DNA of 64,000 nt, from the NCBI RefSeq assembly GCF_020614375.1, contig NZ_CP085327.1, positions 1,194,823 to 1,258,822 on the forward strand, in the 5' to 3' direction. Made by a program: the position numbers and the translations under genes. Below, one piece after another: positions 17,626 to 26,479 of this stretch (position 1 is the stretch's first letter; every line of letters begins with the position of its first letter). The DNA is from Haladaptatus salinisoli (GTDB taxonomy: Archaea; Halobacteriota; Halobacteria; Halobacteriales; Haladaptataceae). The notes below the pieces were generated by a model. That model made no database searches and was not told where the DNA came from. It saw only the letters and a list, made by a program, of their open reading frames with translations.

Positions 17626-17970
17626 CTACAGCGCCCAATCGACGAGCCACGCGACGACGCCGACGCTGATGAGGAGTATCCCGAACGCCGAAGTCGCCGG
17701 TTCGGGGATGACGAACAGAACGACGCCGGCGATGAGGAGCAGCGATATCAGCCCCTCGTCCCACCAACTACCGCCGTCGTCTTCGGTCGCGTCCGAGGTG
17801 CTCGTCTCGCTCGCGGGTGCGGTTCCCTCGTCCACGGTCTCGCCGCCCACGTTCTCGCGGGACAGCGGCGACAGCCCGTACGGGAACGCGGAGCCGGTGA
17901 ACGGGAAGAACGAATCGGCGCGGTCGTCCGCCTCGTACGTCTCGTCGGTAGTCGAGTCGTTGTCCCTCAC
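17626..17970 (-). CDS. small two-helix membrane protein of unknown function
   Basis: 114 residues from GTG 17970; no ATG is available. The first 70 residues are acidic and low-complexity, and the C-terminus has two adjacent hydrophobic helices (LISLLLIAGVVLFVIP and AFGILLISVGVVAWLV). The topology implies both helices anchor a long soluble N-terminal tail. It converges on the Bat-like gene. No family was recognised. Confidence 0.65.
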   Translation of the reverse strand: MRDNDSTTDETYEADDRADSFFPFTGSAFPYGLSPLSRENVGGETVDEGTAPASETSTSDATEDDGGSWWDEGLISLLLIAGVVLFVIPEPATSAFGILLISVGVVAWLVDWAL

Positions 17971-18083
17971 GCTCTAATTTTACTTTGCGAGCGGGTTATG
18001 GGTTGGGGCCAACGGATCGACCACGCGGGGTCGCCGAACGATTCGCGGGAGCCACCCGCCGGACCGAAAACGAGACGCGCGAA

Positions 18084-18371
18084 CTACCGGACGATGTCGA
18101 TGCCGTCGGCCTCCCCGACGACCGTCCAGTCGTCGTCGCCGAGGTCGAAGCGGCGAACCTCCGGCGTCGTCCACTCGCCGTCGACGCACTCCGCGCTGAC
18201 CTCGCACCGCCGAATCTCCTCGTGTTCGGGTTCTATCTCCAGTCGGAATCGGTCGTCCGGCGCGTAATCGATCGGGCTCGCGGGGCCTTCGAACGCCGTC
18301 CCGTCCGCGAGTTCGATTCTGACCCGGTTGCCCAAGTCGACGACTTCCAGCGTCTCGGTGAACGATCCCAT
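18084..18371 (-). CDS. conserved haloarchaeal hypothetical protein
   Basis: 95 residues from ATG 18371 (MGSFTETLEVVDLG); a second ATG lies five codons earlier at 18386. It is soluble and probably all-beta, with alternating strands ending in a DDDWTVVGEADGIDIV stretch. It has no cysteines beyond two (RRCEVSAECVDGEW) and no catalytic signature. Function unknown. Confidence 0.65.
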   Translation of the reverse strand: MGSFTETLEVVDLGNRVRIELADGTAFEGPASPIDYAPDDRFRLEIEPEHEEIRRCEVSAECVDGEWTTPEVRRFDLGDDDWTVVGEADGIDIVR

Positions 18372-18494
18372 GGTGATTATTCGCATCGCTCGAACGGGAG
18401 TAAACGTTGTGGCTCTCTTTCGCGGGAGTCGACCGAAAAAGTTACCGCCGTGATGGGTTGCGCGGAATTCCCGAGACGACGAGGGTACTCCCGC

Positions 18495-18635
18495 CTACCG
18501 AACGCGGTCGAACACGGTGTTCTGACACCGACCGCACTGCCGTCGGTTCCGCCAGTATTTCTTTCCGCACGCGCTGCACTTCCAGTTCGGCGTGAGAATG
18601 TCGGGTTTCAGGGCGTCCAAGTTCATACGTTTCAT
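18495..18635 (-). CDS. 46-residue zinc-ribbon protein
   Basis: This short gene starts at ATG 18635 (a second ATG is at 18626) and ends with TAG at 18495. It encodes 46 residues with two CxxC knuckles, WKCSACGKKYW and RQCGRCQN, separated by ten residues, plus many basic residues. This is a typical single zinc ribbon, probably nucleic-acid or protein binding. Small zinc-finger proteins of this size are common in haloarchaea. The function of this one is unknown. Confidence 0.72.
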   Translation of the reverse strand: MKRMNLDALKPDILTPNWKCSACGKKYWRNRRQCGRCQNTVFDRVR

Positions 18636-18719
18636 AGGTTCTCAGAGAATAAACGCCTCACGCTCCCGGTGAAAGCGCGACGGTCGGCGACCTCGCTGCG
18701 AGTTCGTCGCCGAACCCCG

Positions 18720-19967
18720 TTACCGCGGCGTCTCGGTGCCCCACTTCTCCAACGCGGTGGCGAGTTCGGGGTGGTCTTCGGCGTAGGCTTCGAGCGAGGT
18801 ACCCTCCACCGAGGCGTCCACCGCCTGCCGGAGCGCCGCCGCGCCCGCCCGCGTTCCGTCGGGATGGCCGTGGACGCCGCCGCCGGCTTGGACGCAGATG
18901 TTCGTCCCCACGCGGTCGATGAGTTCCGGGACGAGTCCGGGGTGCAGACCGCCCGAGGCGACCGGAAGCACGTCGTTCAGCCCGTGCAGGTCGGAGTACA
19001 GCCACTCGTTGATGCCGACGGTGTCCTCGTTTTCGAGTTTGCCGAGGTCCGCGGTGCCGGTGTGGAGTTGGTCGGCGCCGCAGACGCGGGCGATCTGCGC
19101 CAGCACGCGCATCGAGACGCCGTGCGTTTCGACGCGGTCGAACGCGGCGTGCATGGCGCGGTGGGCGTGGATGGCGAGGCCGAGTTCCTCGCACCGCTCG
19201 CGGACGGTCTGGACCGCGGCCCAACCCGTGGTGATGACGTCGACCATCACGTACTCGCAGCCCTGCTCGGCCACCATGTCGGCGCGTTCGAGCATGGTGT
19301 TCGCGTCCGCGGTGATGTTGACGAGGTAGCTCTTCTTCTCGCCCGTCTCGTCCTGCGCGTCGTCGCGCCGGGCTAGACTCTGGGTGAGGCGGTCTTCGAA
19401 GCGGTTGAACGACTGGTCGGTCAGGTTCTCGTCGTCCTTCAGGAGGTCGATACCGCCTAGCCACGCCTCGTAGCCGATTTGGGCGTGCTGGTCGGTCGAG
19501 AGGCCGACCTTCGGCTTCGGGACGGTCGCGGTGATGGGTCGGTCGCCCGCGTCGAAGATGTCGTTTCGCACCGACGAACCGAACTGCGGGCCGGGGAAGG
19601 AGGTCGTGAGCGGTTCGGGCCACTCGCAGTCGACCAGGCGGATGCGGTCGACCGCCTTCATGCCCATGATGTTGCCCGCGATGCAGGAGAGCACCTGCGC
19701 CATGTTGCCGTCCTCGAACAGTTCGTCGGGGTAGGCGACTTTCACCTGGTTGCCGTCGATGTCGAAGGTGGTGGCGCTGAGGTCGGTGATTCCCCCTTCG
19801 ACCTGCAGTTCCGCCCACGTGCCGTTCGAGCTCTCGCTGGCGACGCGCGACGCGGCCTCCTCCATGTTCATGTCCTCCGCGGGTTCGACGTGGAAGGTGC
19901 AGACCAACTCCGATGCGGCGGGGTCGTAGTCGAGGTCCAGGAAGTCCTCGTAGGTTATCCCGGGCAT
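18720..19967 (-). CDS. rbcL: form III ribulose-bisphosphate carboxylase large chain
   Basis: 415 residues from ATG 19967 (MPGITYEDFLDLDY). An upstream ATG at 19988 would sit only 3 nt from the TATA element, whereas 19967 lies at the expected transcription start. Active-site features are present: GPQFG, TVPKPKVGLS (Lys), GIDLLKDDENL (carbamylated Lys, Asp, Glu), HAHRAMH, and a C-terminal QAGGGVHGHPDGTRAG phosphate loop. Form III enzymes salvage nucleosides by carboxylating RuBP made by AMP phosphorylase and ribose-1,5-bisphosphate isomerase. Neither partner lies in this window. Confidence 0.95.
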   Translation of the reverse strand: MPGITYEDFLDLDYDPAASELVCTFHVEPAEDMNMEEAASRVASESSNGTWAELQVEGGITDLSATTFDIDGNQVKVAYPDELFEDGNMAQVLSCIAGNIMGMKAVDRIRLVDCEWPEPLTTSFPGPQFGSSVRNDIFDAGDRPITATVPKPKVGLSTDQHAQIGYEAWLGGIDLLKDDENLTDQSFNRFEDRLTQSLARRDDAQDETGEKKSYLVNITADANTMLERADMVAEQGCEYVMVDVITTGWAAVQTVRERCEELGLAIHAHRAMHAAFDRVETHGVSMRVLAQIARVCGADQLHTGTADLGKLENEDTVGINEWLYSDLHGLNDVLPVASGGLHPGLVPELIDRVGTNICVQAGGGVHGHPDGTRAGAAALRQAVDASVEGTSLEAYAEDHPELATALEKWGTETPR

Positions 19968-19990
19968 AACCCGTTTCTTCGTCGTCATCG

Positions 19991-20000
19991 GTTAAAAAAC
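19991..20000 (-). promoter_or_regulatory. TATA box of rbcL
   Basis: GTTTTTTAAC on the minus strand lies 24-33 nt before ATG 19967. That is the spacing of a leaderless haloarchaeal transcript, and it argues against the alternative start at 19988. Confidence 0.55.
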
Positions 20001-20057
20001 CGACCGTCGATTTCGGTTCGTGCGGACGGTTGCCCTGCGACCGAACGTCGTCCCCTG

Positions 20058-20228
20058 CTACCAGAGGGTTCGTCCGGCGTCGTCGACGCGTCCGACCCAC
20101 AGCAGGTGCGTGTAGGGGACGAACGCGAGGAACTCGCGGTCCTCGTCGAACAGTTTGACGCCGAACTCGCCGCCCTCGTAGTCGGTGCACGATATCTGCT
20201 CGCCGTCGGAGATCTGCGCTTTGTACAT
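20058..20228 (-). CDS. 56-residue conserved hypothetical protein
   Basis: The short gene runs from ATG 20228 to TAG 20058. The product (MYKAQISDGEQISCTDYEGG... ending VGRVDDAGRTLW) is acidic with regular hydrophobic spacing, compatible with a small beta-barrel. It is in the same direction as rbcL, but 69 nt upstream of it and probably separate. No family assigned. Confidence 0.6.
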   Translation of the reverse strand: MYKAQISDGEQISCTDYEGGEFGVKLFDEDREFLAFVPYTHLLWVGRVDDAGRTLW

Positions 20229-20437
20229 GTGAGCGAAGACGGGTTTCAGCGGGTAAAAACTACTCCCGTCAGGGCTTTGGTCTCGCCCGCCGTATCGTTC
20301 CGCGATTCGAACCGGGGAGTTCGGAGGGAGCCGGCGACTCGCGCCTCGGTCGGCGGCGACCGGTCGTTCGCTCGACCGGCGACGTTCGAACGACGGTCGT
20401 TCAGTCCGGCGATTCTCCCGCGCCGAACATCCTCTCG

Positions 20438-20446
20438 CCATAAAAG
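20438..20446 (+). promoter_or_regulatory. TATA box of otsA
   Basis: CCATAAAAG is the only AT-rich core in the GC-rich leader and lies about 70 nt before ATG 20515, implying a leader of roughly 45 nt. Confidence 0.45.
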
Positions 20447-20514
20447 AACTTGCGAGTGCAACCCATGCTGTGAATGGGCTGTCGAACCCACTAACAAAAG
20501 AGCGAACTAAACCA

Positions 20515-22029
20515 ATGGACAAATCCATAGGAGCGACTCCAAAATCGAACGGATCCACGTCGACGAAAACGTTCGAGAATCGCGAGCTGGTTCTCGTGTC
20601 GAACCGGGAACCCTACGTCCACGAGTACGACGACGGGGAGATTCAGGTCGTCAAACCGGAAGGGGGTCTCACGTCGGCGCTCGACCCGATGATGGCGAGC
20701 ACCGGCGGTACGTGGGTGGCGTGGGGGAGCGGCGACGCGGACGACGAGGCGAGCGACGGAAACGGTTGCGTTCGCGTGCCGCCCGAATCGCAGTCCTACG
20801 AACTGAAACGGGTGTTCCTCACCGACGAACAGGTGACGAACTACTACTACGGCTACAGCAACAAGGTTCTGTGGCCCCTGTGTCACTCGGACACCGCCAA
20901 GATGGAAACGAGCGCCCAGTTCTGGCGGCACTACCGTGAGACCAACCGGCAGTTCGCCGAGGCGATTCGAGAGCAGGGAGACCCGTCGAACGCGGTCATC
21001 TGGTTTCAGGACTACCACTTCGCGCTCGCGCCGCGGTACGTGCGCGAGGCGTCGCCCGACGCGTTCTGTATGCAGTTCTGGCACATCCCGTGGCCCTCGT
21101 GGGACGTGTTCCAGAGCTGTCCGCAGTACGAGGAACTGCTCGACGGGTTGCTGGCCAACGACCTGCTCGGCTTCCACCTCGACCAGTACTGTCAGAACTT
21201 CCTCGACTGCGTCTCCCACGCGCTCGACGCCGAGGTGGACCGGGAGAACGGTCGCATCCGCTACGACGGGCGAACGATTCGCGTCGCGGCGTTCCCGCTC
21301 AGCATCGACGCGGAAGAACGAACCGCCCTCGCGCGGTCCGCCGAGGCGGACGAGCAGTGGGACTCGCTGCGCGAGTCGTACCCCCTACCCGAGGACGGGC
21401 AACTCGTCGTCGGCGTCGACAGGCTCGACTACACGAAGGGAATCGAGCAGCGGTTAGACGCCCTCGAACACCTCTGGGAGTGGTACCCGGAGCACCGCGA
21501 GCAACTCACGTACGTGCAGAAAGCCAGCGAGAGCCGGAGTCGGATCGAGGAGTACCAGCAGGTGCAGACGAACGTCAAACAGAAGATAGCGCGGATCAAC
21601 GACCGGTTCGGAACGGAGGACTGGCAGCCTATCGTCTACGTCGACGACTACCTTCCGCTGTCGGCGCTGGCCGCGCTGTACCGCGAGGCGGACGTCTGTC
21701 TCGTGAGTTCGCTCCGCGACGGGATGAACCTCGTGGCGAAGGAGTACGTCGCCTCGCAGGTGGACGAGCCGGGCGTGTTGGTTCTCAGCGAACTCGTCGG
21801 CGCGCACGAGGAACTCGGCGAATCGGCGCTGACGGTGCACCCGAACGACACCGAAGCGTTCGCCGCCACCATCCAGCGGGCGCTGGCGATGGAACCGTCC
21901 GAGCGCTCCTCCCGGATGGCGACGATGCGGCGACAGGTCGAAGCGAACGACATCGACGCGTGGAAGCGGAACGTGCTCCGGCAGGCGAACGAGATACTGG
22001 AACGCGAAGACGAGGCCGCGACGGCGTGA
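20515..22029 (+). CDS. otsA: alpha,alpha-trehalose-phosphate synthase (GT20)
   Basis: 504 residues from ATG 20515. GT20 motifs: VSNREPYVHEYDDG and KPEGGLTSALDP at the N-terminus, WFQDYHFALAPRYV, FWHIPWPSWDVF, LLGFHLDQYCQNFLDCV, VVGVDRLDYTKGIEQRL, and SSLRDGMNLVAKEYVA near the C-terminus. It transfers glucose from a nucleotide sugar to glucose-6-phosphate to make trehalose-6-phosphate, a compatible solute precursor. No trehalose phosphatase gene or domain lies adjacent; one must be elsewhere. Confidence 0.93.
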   Translation: MDKSIGATPKSNGSTSTKTFENRELVLVSNREPYVHEYDDGEIQVVKPEGGLTSALDPMMASTGGTWVAWGSGDADDEASDGNGCVRVPPESQSYELKRVFLTDEQVTNYYYGYSNKVLWPLCHSDTAKMETSAQFWRHYRETNRQFAEAIREQGDPSNAVIWFQDYHFALAPRYVREASPDAFCMQFWHIPWPSWDVFQSCPQYEELLDGLLANDLLGFHLDQYCQNFLDCVSHALDAEVDRENGRIRYDGRTIRVAAFPLSIDAEERTALARSAEADEQWDSLRESYPLPEDGQLVVGVDRLDYTKGIEQRLDALEHLWEWYPEHREQLTYVQKASESRSRIEEYQQVQTNVKQKIARINDRFGTEDWQPIVYVDDYLPLSALAALYREADVCLVSSLRDGMNLVAKEYVASQVDEPGVLVLSELVGAHEELGESALTVHPNDTEAFAATIQRALAMEPSERSSRMATMRRQVEANDIDAWKRNVLRQANEILEREDEAATA

Positions 22030-22112
22030 GAGCGGCGCGAATAGCTTTTAGAAGTCTCTTCGCTCGCGTCGAGTAGGAGCCTCCGTTCGGCTCGGAAAAA
22101 CGGTCCCGGCGC

Positions 22113-22421
22113 TCAGCCGAACAGTTGGCCGAGTCCCTCGCCGGTCGTGTCCTCTTCGTCCTCGTCCTCTTCTTCCGCTTCGGCTTCTTCCTCCTCCGCC
22201 TCGACCGGTGCGGCTTCCGCCTCCGCGGGTGCGCCCGCGGGCGCGGCGACCGGTTGAGCGAGCGTCTCGTCGATGTCGACGTCCTCCAGCGCGGCGACCA
22301 GCGCCGTCACGCGAGTCTCCTCGATATCCACGCCCGCAGCGTCGAGGACGGCGGTCAGGTTCTCTTCCGTCACGTCTGCACCCGCCTCGTGCAGGACGAG
22401 TGCGGCGTAGATGTACTCCAT
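22113..22421 (-). CDS. rpl12: ribosomal protein P1 (aL12)
   Basis: 102 residues from ATG 22421. An N-terminal helical dimerisation domain (MEYIYAALVLHEAGADVTEE) is followed by an Ala/Pro/Glu hinge and an acidic tail ending GEGLGQLFG, the factor-binding peptide of archaeal stalk proteins. P1 dimers on P0 recruit elongation factors. It is normally encoded with L11, L1 and L10, none of which is nearby. The final residues read GQLFG instead of the usual GELFG. Confidence 0.9.
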   Translation of the reverse strand: MEYIYAALVLHEAGADVTEENLTAVLDAAGVDIEETRVTALVAALEDVDIDETLAQPVAAPAGAPAEAEAAPVEAEEEEAEAEEEDEDEEDTTGEGLGQLFG

Positions 22422-22511
22422 GCTCCACCCCCGTTCGCCCTTGGCCACCGATCGCCAAATCGGCTTCGGCGCGGCGAAACGCACATTGGGCCGCCCTGAG
22501 AACGTCGGGTC

Positions 22512-23459
22512 ATGATCGGAAAACTCGACCCCGAGGACCTCGCGACGGTCGTCTCGCGCACGGGCGCGCGAGACGACGACGTGCTCGTCGGCCCGACGTA
22601 CGGCGAGGACGCCGCCGCGATTCGGGTGGGCGACCGAACCCTGGTCGTCAGCTCAGACCCGCTCTCGCTGGCCCGCGAGCGACTCGGAACCCTCGCCGTG
22701 AGCGTCGCCTGCAACGACGTGGCCGCCTCAGGGGCCGACCCGCGCTGGCTGACGAACGTCGTCTTCCTCCCGGACGACGATTCGGAAACGCTGGACGCGG
22801 TGACCGAACAGATAGACGACGCGGCGACCGACCTCGGCGTGGCAATCGTCGGCGGCCACTCCGAGTACGCGCCCGACCTCTCGCGTCCGACGGTCTCGAT
22901 GACCTGCATGGGGCTGACCGACGAGTTCGTCCCGACGGGCGGCGCGGAGCCGGGCGACCGACTCCTGCTGACGAAGGGGGCCGGAATCGAGGGCACGGCC
23001 ATCCTCGCCACCGACTTCCGCGACGAGGTCGGCGCGGCGGCGGAACGGGGCGAGTCGTTCTTCGGGGAGATAAGCGTCGTCGAGGACGCTCGAATCCTCA
23101 GGGGGTACGCGACCGCCATGCACGACCCGACCGAGGGCGGCGTCGTGACCGGCTTACTGGAGATGGCCGAGGCCGCGGGGGTTCGGCTGGACGTCGCGCG
23201 GGACGACGTTCCGGTTCGGGACGCCACGCGGGCGCTCTGCGAGACGATGGGCGTCGACCCCCTCCGAATCTTCGGCTCGGGGGCGCTCCTCGCGGCGGTT
23301 CCGGAGGGCTCGGTGGACGAGGCGCTCGGCGAACTTCGCGACGCCGGAATCGCGGGCGCGGAAATCGGGCGGGTCGGCGAGGGCGACGGCGAACTCGTCC
23401 TTGACGGCGAGGTCGTCACGGAACCGCCGCGCGACGACCTGTACGACCTCTGGGAGTAG
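22512..23459 (+). CDS. AIR synthase-family (PurM-like) protein
   Basis: 315 residues with PurM/SelD/HypE superfamily layout: an N-terminal GPTYGEDAAAIRVGD and SVACNDVAASGADP region, the MHDPTEGGVVTGLLEMAEAAG motif, and GSGALLAAVPEGS near the C-terminus. It most resembles the HypE side of the family but lacks the C-terminal PRIC cysteine, ending YDLWE, so it is not a hydrogenase maturase of the usual type. ATP-dependent phosphoryl transfer is expected; the substrate is unknown. It is divergent from P1, with 90 bp between. Confidence 0.82.
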   Translation: MIGKLDPEDLATVVSRTGARDDDVLVGPTYGEDAAAIRVGDRTLVVSSDPLSLARERLGTLAVSVACNDVAASGADPRWLTNVVFLPDDDSETLDAVTEQIDDAATDLGVAIVGGHSEYAPDLSRPTVSMTCMGLTDEFVPTGGAEPGDRLLLTKGAGIEGTAILATDFRDEVGAAAERGESFFGEISVVEDARILRGYATAMHDPTEGGVVTGLLEMAEAAGVRLDVARDDVPVRDATRALCETMGVDPLRIFGSGALLAAVPEGSVDEALGELRDAGIAGAEIGRVGEGDGELVLDGEVVTEPPRDDLYDLWE

Positions 23460-23473
23460 CGACGGCGCTCCGG

Positions 23474-24514
23474 TTACGGCGTGATGACGGCTCGTCCCTC
23501 GATTTCGCCGTGTTCCAACATCTCAGCCACGTCGTTTATCTCGTCCAGTTCGTACCGCGAGGTGCGCAGTTCCACGTCGCCTCTGTCCACCAGCGACACG
23601 AGTTCCTGGAGTTCGGGGTAGGTGCCGACGAGCGTCCCCCGGTAGTCGAAATCGCCGTTGACGAGCGCCTGCGCCGGTTCGTGGACGTGGCCGCCGTAGC
23701 CGACGACGTGGTGGTCGCCGCCCGCCGCGAGCAGGGTCGGCGCGTAGTCCAACGTCTCGTCCGCGCCCACGAAGTCGAGGATCTGCTTCACGCCCGAACC
23801 GTCGGTGAGGGCGTCCACCTCGTCCGCCAGTTCCTCCTCGCGCGAGTTCACGGTGTGGTGCGCGCCGAGGTCGTGGGCGAGTTTCAGGGCCTCGTCTTTC
23901 ACGTCCACGGCCGTGATCTCGGCCGCGGTCATCGCTCGCAGGGCCTGGAGGCCGATGTGTCCGAGACCGCCGACGCCGACGACGACGGCGTGCTCGCCGG
24001 GGTTCAGTTCCCGGGCCGCCTTCTTCGCCGCGTGGTAGGCCGTGATTCCGGCGTCGGCGTGGGGCGCGATTTCGGTCGTGTCGACGCCCTCCGGGAGCGG
24101 AACGACGGCGCGCTCGTTCGTCAGGAGGTACTCCGCGAAACCGCCGTCGGTCGAGAGGCCGGGAAAGACGAGGTTATCGCAGTGCATATCTTGCCCGCGG
24201 CGACAGCCCCGACAGACGCCGCAGGTCATCGCGGGGTGGCAGAGGACGGGGTCGCCCTCCGAGACGACCGTCACGTCCTCTCCCGTCTCGGCCACGGTGC
24301 CGGCGTTCTCGTGGCCCAGCGTCATCGGGAGCGACTGGTTCATCTGCTCTTCCCACATCCCCTCGATGACGTGGTTGTCGGTCTGGCACCAGCCCGCGCC
24401 TTCGATTTCGACGACGACGTGGTCGCCTTCGGTCGCTTCGGGTCGGTCCACGTCGTCGACGGCGAGGGCGTCGTCCATCTGATCGGTGTACTCGTGGAGT
24501 CGTGCGGCGCGCAT
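23474..24514 (-). CDS. zinc-dependent alcohol dehydrogenase
   Basis: 346 residues from ATG 24514. Catalytic zinc ligands are in GAGWCQTDNHV and LGHENAG. The structural zinc site is the four-Cys lobe TCGVCRGCRRGQDMHC, and NAD(P) binding is at VGVGGLGHIGLQ. It is a medium-chain dehydrogenase of the Zn-ADH type. Substrate is likely a primary alcohol or aldehyde. It is divergent from glucose dehydrogenase. Confidence 0.88.
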   Translation of the reverse strand: MRAARLHEYTDQMDDALAVDDVDRPEATEGDHVVVEIEGAGWCQTDNHVIEGMWEEQMNQSLPMTLGHENAGTVAETGEDVTVVSEGDPVLCHPAMTCGVCRGCRRGQDMHCDNLVFPGLSTDGGFAEYLLTNERAVVPLPEGVDTTEIAPHADAGITAYHAAKKAARELNPGEHAVVVGVGGLGHIGLQALRAMTAAEITAVDVKDEALKLAHDLGAHHTVNSREEELADEVDALTDGSGVKQILDFVGADETLDYAPTLLAAGGDHHVVGYGGHVHEPAQALVNGDFDYRGTLVGTYPELQELVSLVDRGDVELRTSRYELDEINDVAEMLEHGEIEGRAVITP

Positions 24515-24750
24515 GTGGCGAACCACGGGACGGAGGACAACAGGTGTTGTGGCGATAGGGGCGCGCCGGTCGGAGCGGGGGAGCGTCGATATCGAATCGA
24601 AACGCGGGTGGGCCGAGCGGCGGTGCGGCGCGCCAGACAGGCGTTCGAGTTCGAACGTGAGTGCAAGACCCGGCCGTCGGCCTCCCGCGATTGAAGGATT
24701 TACTCGGGAAAGAATAAATGTTTTGAGCGAGCGTCGACAAAGGGTGGAGC

Positions 24751-25815
24751 ATGGACGCAATCGCGCTGAAGCGCGGGGCCGACGCCCCCGAAATTCTGGA
24801 GAAGCCGCGCCCGGAACCCGACTCCGGCGAGGCGCTGGTTCGGACGCTCGCCGTCGGCGTGGACGGCACCGACCACGAGGTCATCGCCGGACGCCACGGG
24901 AACTTCCCGCCGGGAGAAGACCACCTCGTCCTCGGGCACGAGGCGGTCGGCGTCGTCGAAGACCCGAACGGAACCGCCTTCGAGGCCGGGGACGTGGTCG
25001 TTCCGACCGTGCGCCGACCGCTCGCGGACGGCGCGACCGAGTTCTTCGAGCGCGGCGAACCCGACATGGCCCCGGCGGACGAAGTGGCCGAGCGCGGCAT
25101 CTCGGGCGCACACGGCTTCATGAGCCAGTACTTCACCAGCCCCGCCGAGTTTCTAGTTCCGATCCCCGACGGCCTCGCCGAGTGGGGCTTTCTGGTCGAA
25201 CCGATAAGCATCTCCGAGAAGGCCGTCGAGACGGCCCGCGCTTCGCGGTCGGCGTTCGAGTGGCGACCCGAGAGCGCGCTGGTGCTCGGCAACGGAAGCC
25301 TCGGTCTGCTCACGCTGGCGACGCTCGGCGATTCGTTCGAGCGAACGTACTGCCTCGGGCGGCGCGACCGGCCCGACGCGACCATCGACATCGTCGAGGA
25401 ACTGGGCGCGACGTACGTCGACTCGCGCGAGACGCCCGTCCCCGAGATTCCGGACGCCCACGAGCCGATGGACTTCGTCTACGAGGCGACCGGCTACGCC
25501 CCGCACGCCTTCGAGACGGTGTCGGCGCTCGCGCCCAACGGCGTCGCCGCGCTGCTCGGTGTTCCGGAGTCGTGGACGTTCGAGGTCGACGGTGGCCGTC
25601 TCCACCGCGAACTCGTGATGGGGAACAAGGCGCTCGTCGGCAGCGTCAACTCCAACTACCGGCACTTCGAGGCGGCGGTCGAGACGCTTTCCGGACTCCC
25701 CGATTGGCTGAAAGACGACCTCGTCACCGGCGTCCACGACCTGTCAAACTTCGCGGACGCCTTTGCGGACGACGAAACGACAATAAAGACGGCGGTAAAA
25801 TTCCACAACCAATGA
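24751..25815 (+). CDS. gdh: glucose 1-dehydrogenase
   Basis: 354 residues. It is a medium-chain dehydrogenase of the archaeal glucose dehydrogenase subfamily: catalytic Asp/His region VGVDGTDHEVI, LGHEAVGVV, the EPISISEKA glutamate, nucleotide site LGNGSLGLL, and VNSNYRHFEAAV at the C-terminus. It oxidises glucose to gluconolactone with NADP as step one of the semi-phosphorylative Entner-Doudoroff route. Its stop overlaps the gfcR start as ATGA, so enzyme and regulator are made together. Confidence 0.92.
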   Translation: MDAIALKRGADAPEILEKPRPEPDSGEALVRTLAVGVDGTDHEVIAGRHGNFPPGEDHLVLGHEAVGVVEDPNGTAFEAGDVVVPTVRRPLADGATEFFERGEPDMAPADEVAERGISGAHGFMSQYFTSPAEFLVPIPDGLAEWGFLVEPISISEKAVETARASRSAFEWRPESALVLGNGSLGLLTLATLGDSFERTYCLGRRDRPDATIDIVEELGATYVDSRETPVPEIPDAHEPMDFVYEATGYAPHAFETVSALAPNGVAALLGVPESWTFEVDGGRLHRELVMGNKALVGSVNSNYRHFEAAVETLSGLPDWLKDDLVTGVHDLSNFADAFADDETTIKTAVKFHNQ

Positions 25816-26438
25816 AGAACGTAGACGACCTCATCGAGAGCGCGGCCGAACTCGCGGAGCGCGGCCTCTCGAAGGGCGAAATCGCGGACGAACTGAACGT
25901 GTCGCGCGAGACCGCCAGTTGGCTGGTCGAGCGCAGCGGGAGCGCCCCGACCCCCGAACCGAAGGGCGGCCCGCAGGACATCCACGTCGATTGGAGCGCC
26001 GTCGGGCGCGACAGCGCCCGACTCTCCTACGTCGGCGCGGCGATGGCCGACATGCTGTCGAAACACGGCGAGGAGGTCGACCTGACCATCGGCATCGAGA
26101 AAGCGGGCGCGCCGCTGGCGACGGTGGTGGCGCGCGAACTCGACACCGACCTCGGCACGTACGCCCCGCGAAAGCACCAGTGGGAGGAGGGCGACATCGA
26201 CGAGTACGGCGGCAGTTTCTCGCGCAACTTCGCCCAGATTCGCGACCGCGAGTGTTACGTCGTGGACGACACCATCACCAGCGGAACGACGATGGGCGAG
26301 ACCATCGACGCCATCGAGGACCAGGGCGGCGAACCGGTCGCCTGCATCGTCCTCGCCGACAAGCAGGGATTCGAGGAACTGAAGGGCGTCCCCGTCTACT
26401 CGCTCGTGCAGGTCATCGGCGTCGGCAGCGAGGAGTGA
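25812..26438 (+). CDS. gfcR: GfcR glycolysis regulator (PRTase-like HTH protein)
   Basis: 208 residues. An N-terminal HTH (ADELNVSRETASWLVERSG) joins a type I phosphoribosyltransferase domain with the PRPP motif YVVDDTITSGTTMGE. This is the GfcR/orotate-PRTase-like family, which in Haloferax activates glucose-degradation genes; its ligand is presumably a sugar phosphate or PRPP-like molecule. Overlap with gdh by four bases implies direct co-regulation of the pathway entry enzyme. Confidence 0.92.
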   Translation: MKNVDDLIESAAELAERGLSKGEIADELNVSRETASWLVERSGSAPTPEPKGGPQDIHVDWSAVGRDSARLSYVGAAMADMLSKHGEEVDLTIGIEKAGAPLATVVARELDTDLGTYAPRKHQWEEGDIDEYGGSFSRNFAQIRDRECYVVDDTITSGTTMGETIDAIEDQGGEPVACIVLADKQGFEELKGVPVYSLVQVIGVGSEE

Positions 26439-26479
26439 CAGTCGCAACTTCTTTGCGGCGTCGGTTCTTACGCAAGCGT

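Noticed and set aside
20285..20315. tRNA-like T-arm (GGTTCGAATC on the minus strand)
   Set aside because: The 5-bp T-stem does not pair correctly and no acceptor or anticodon arm fits around it.
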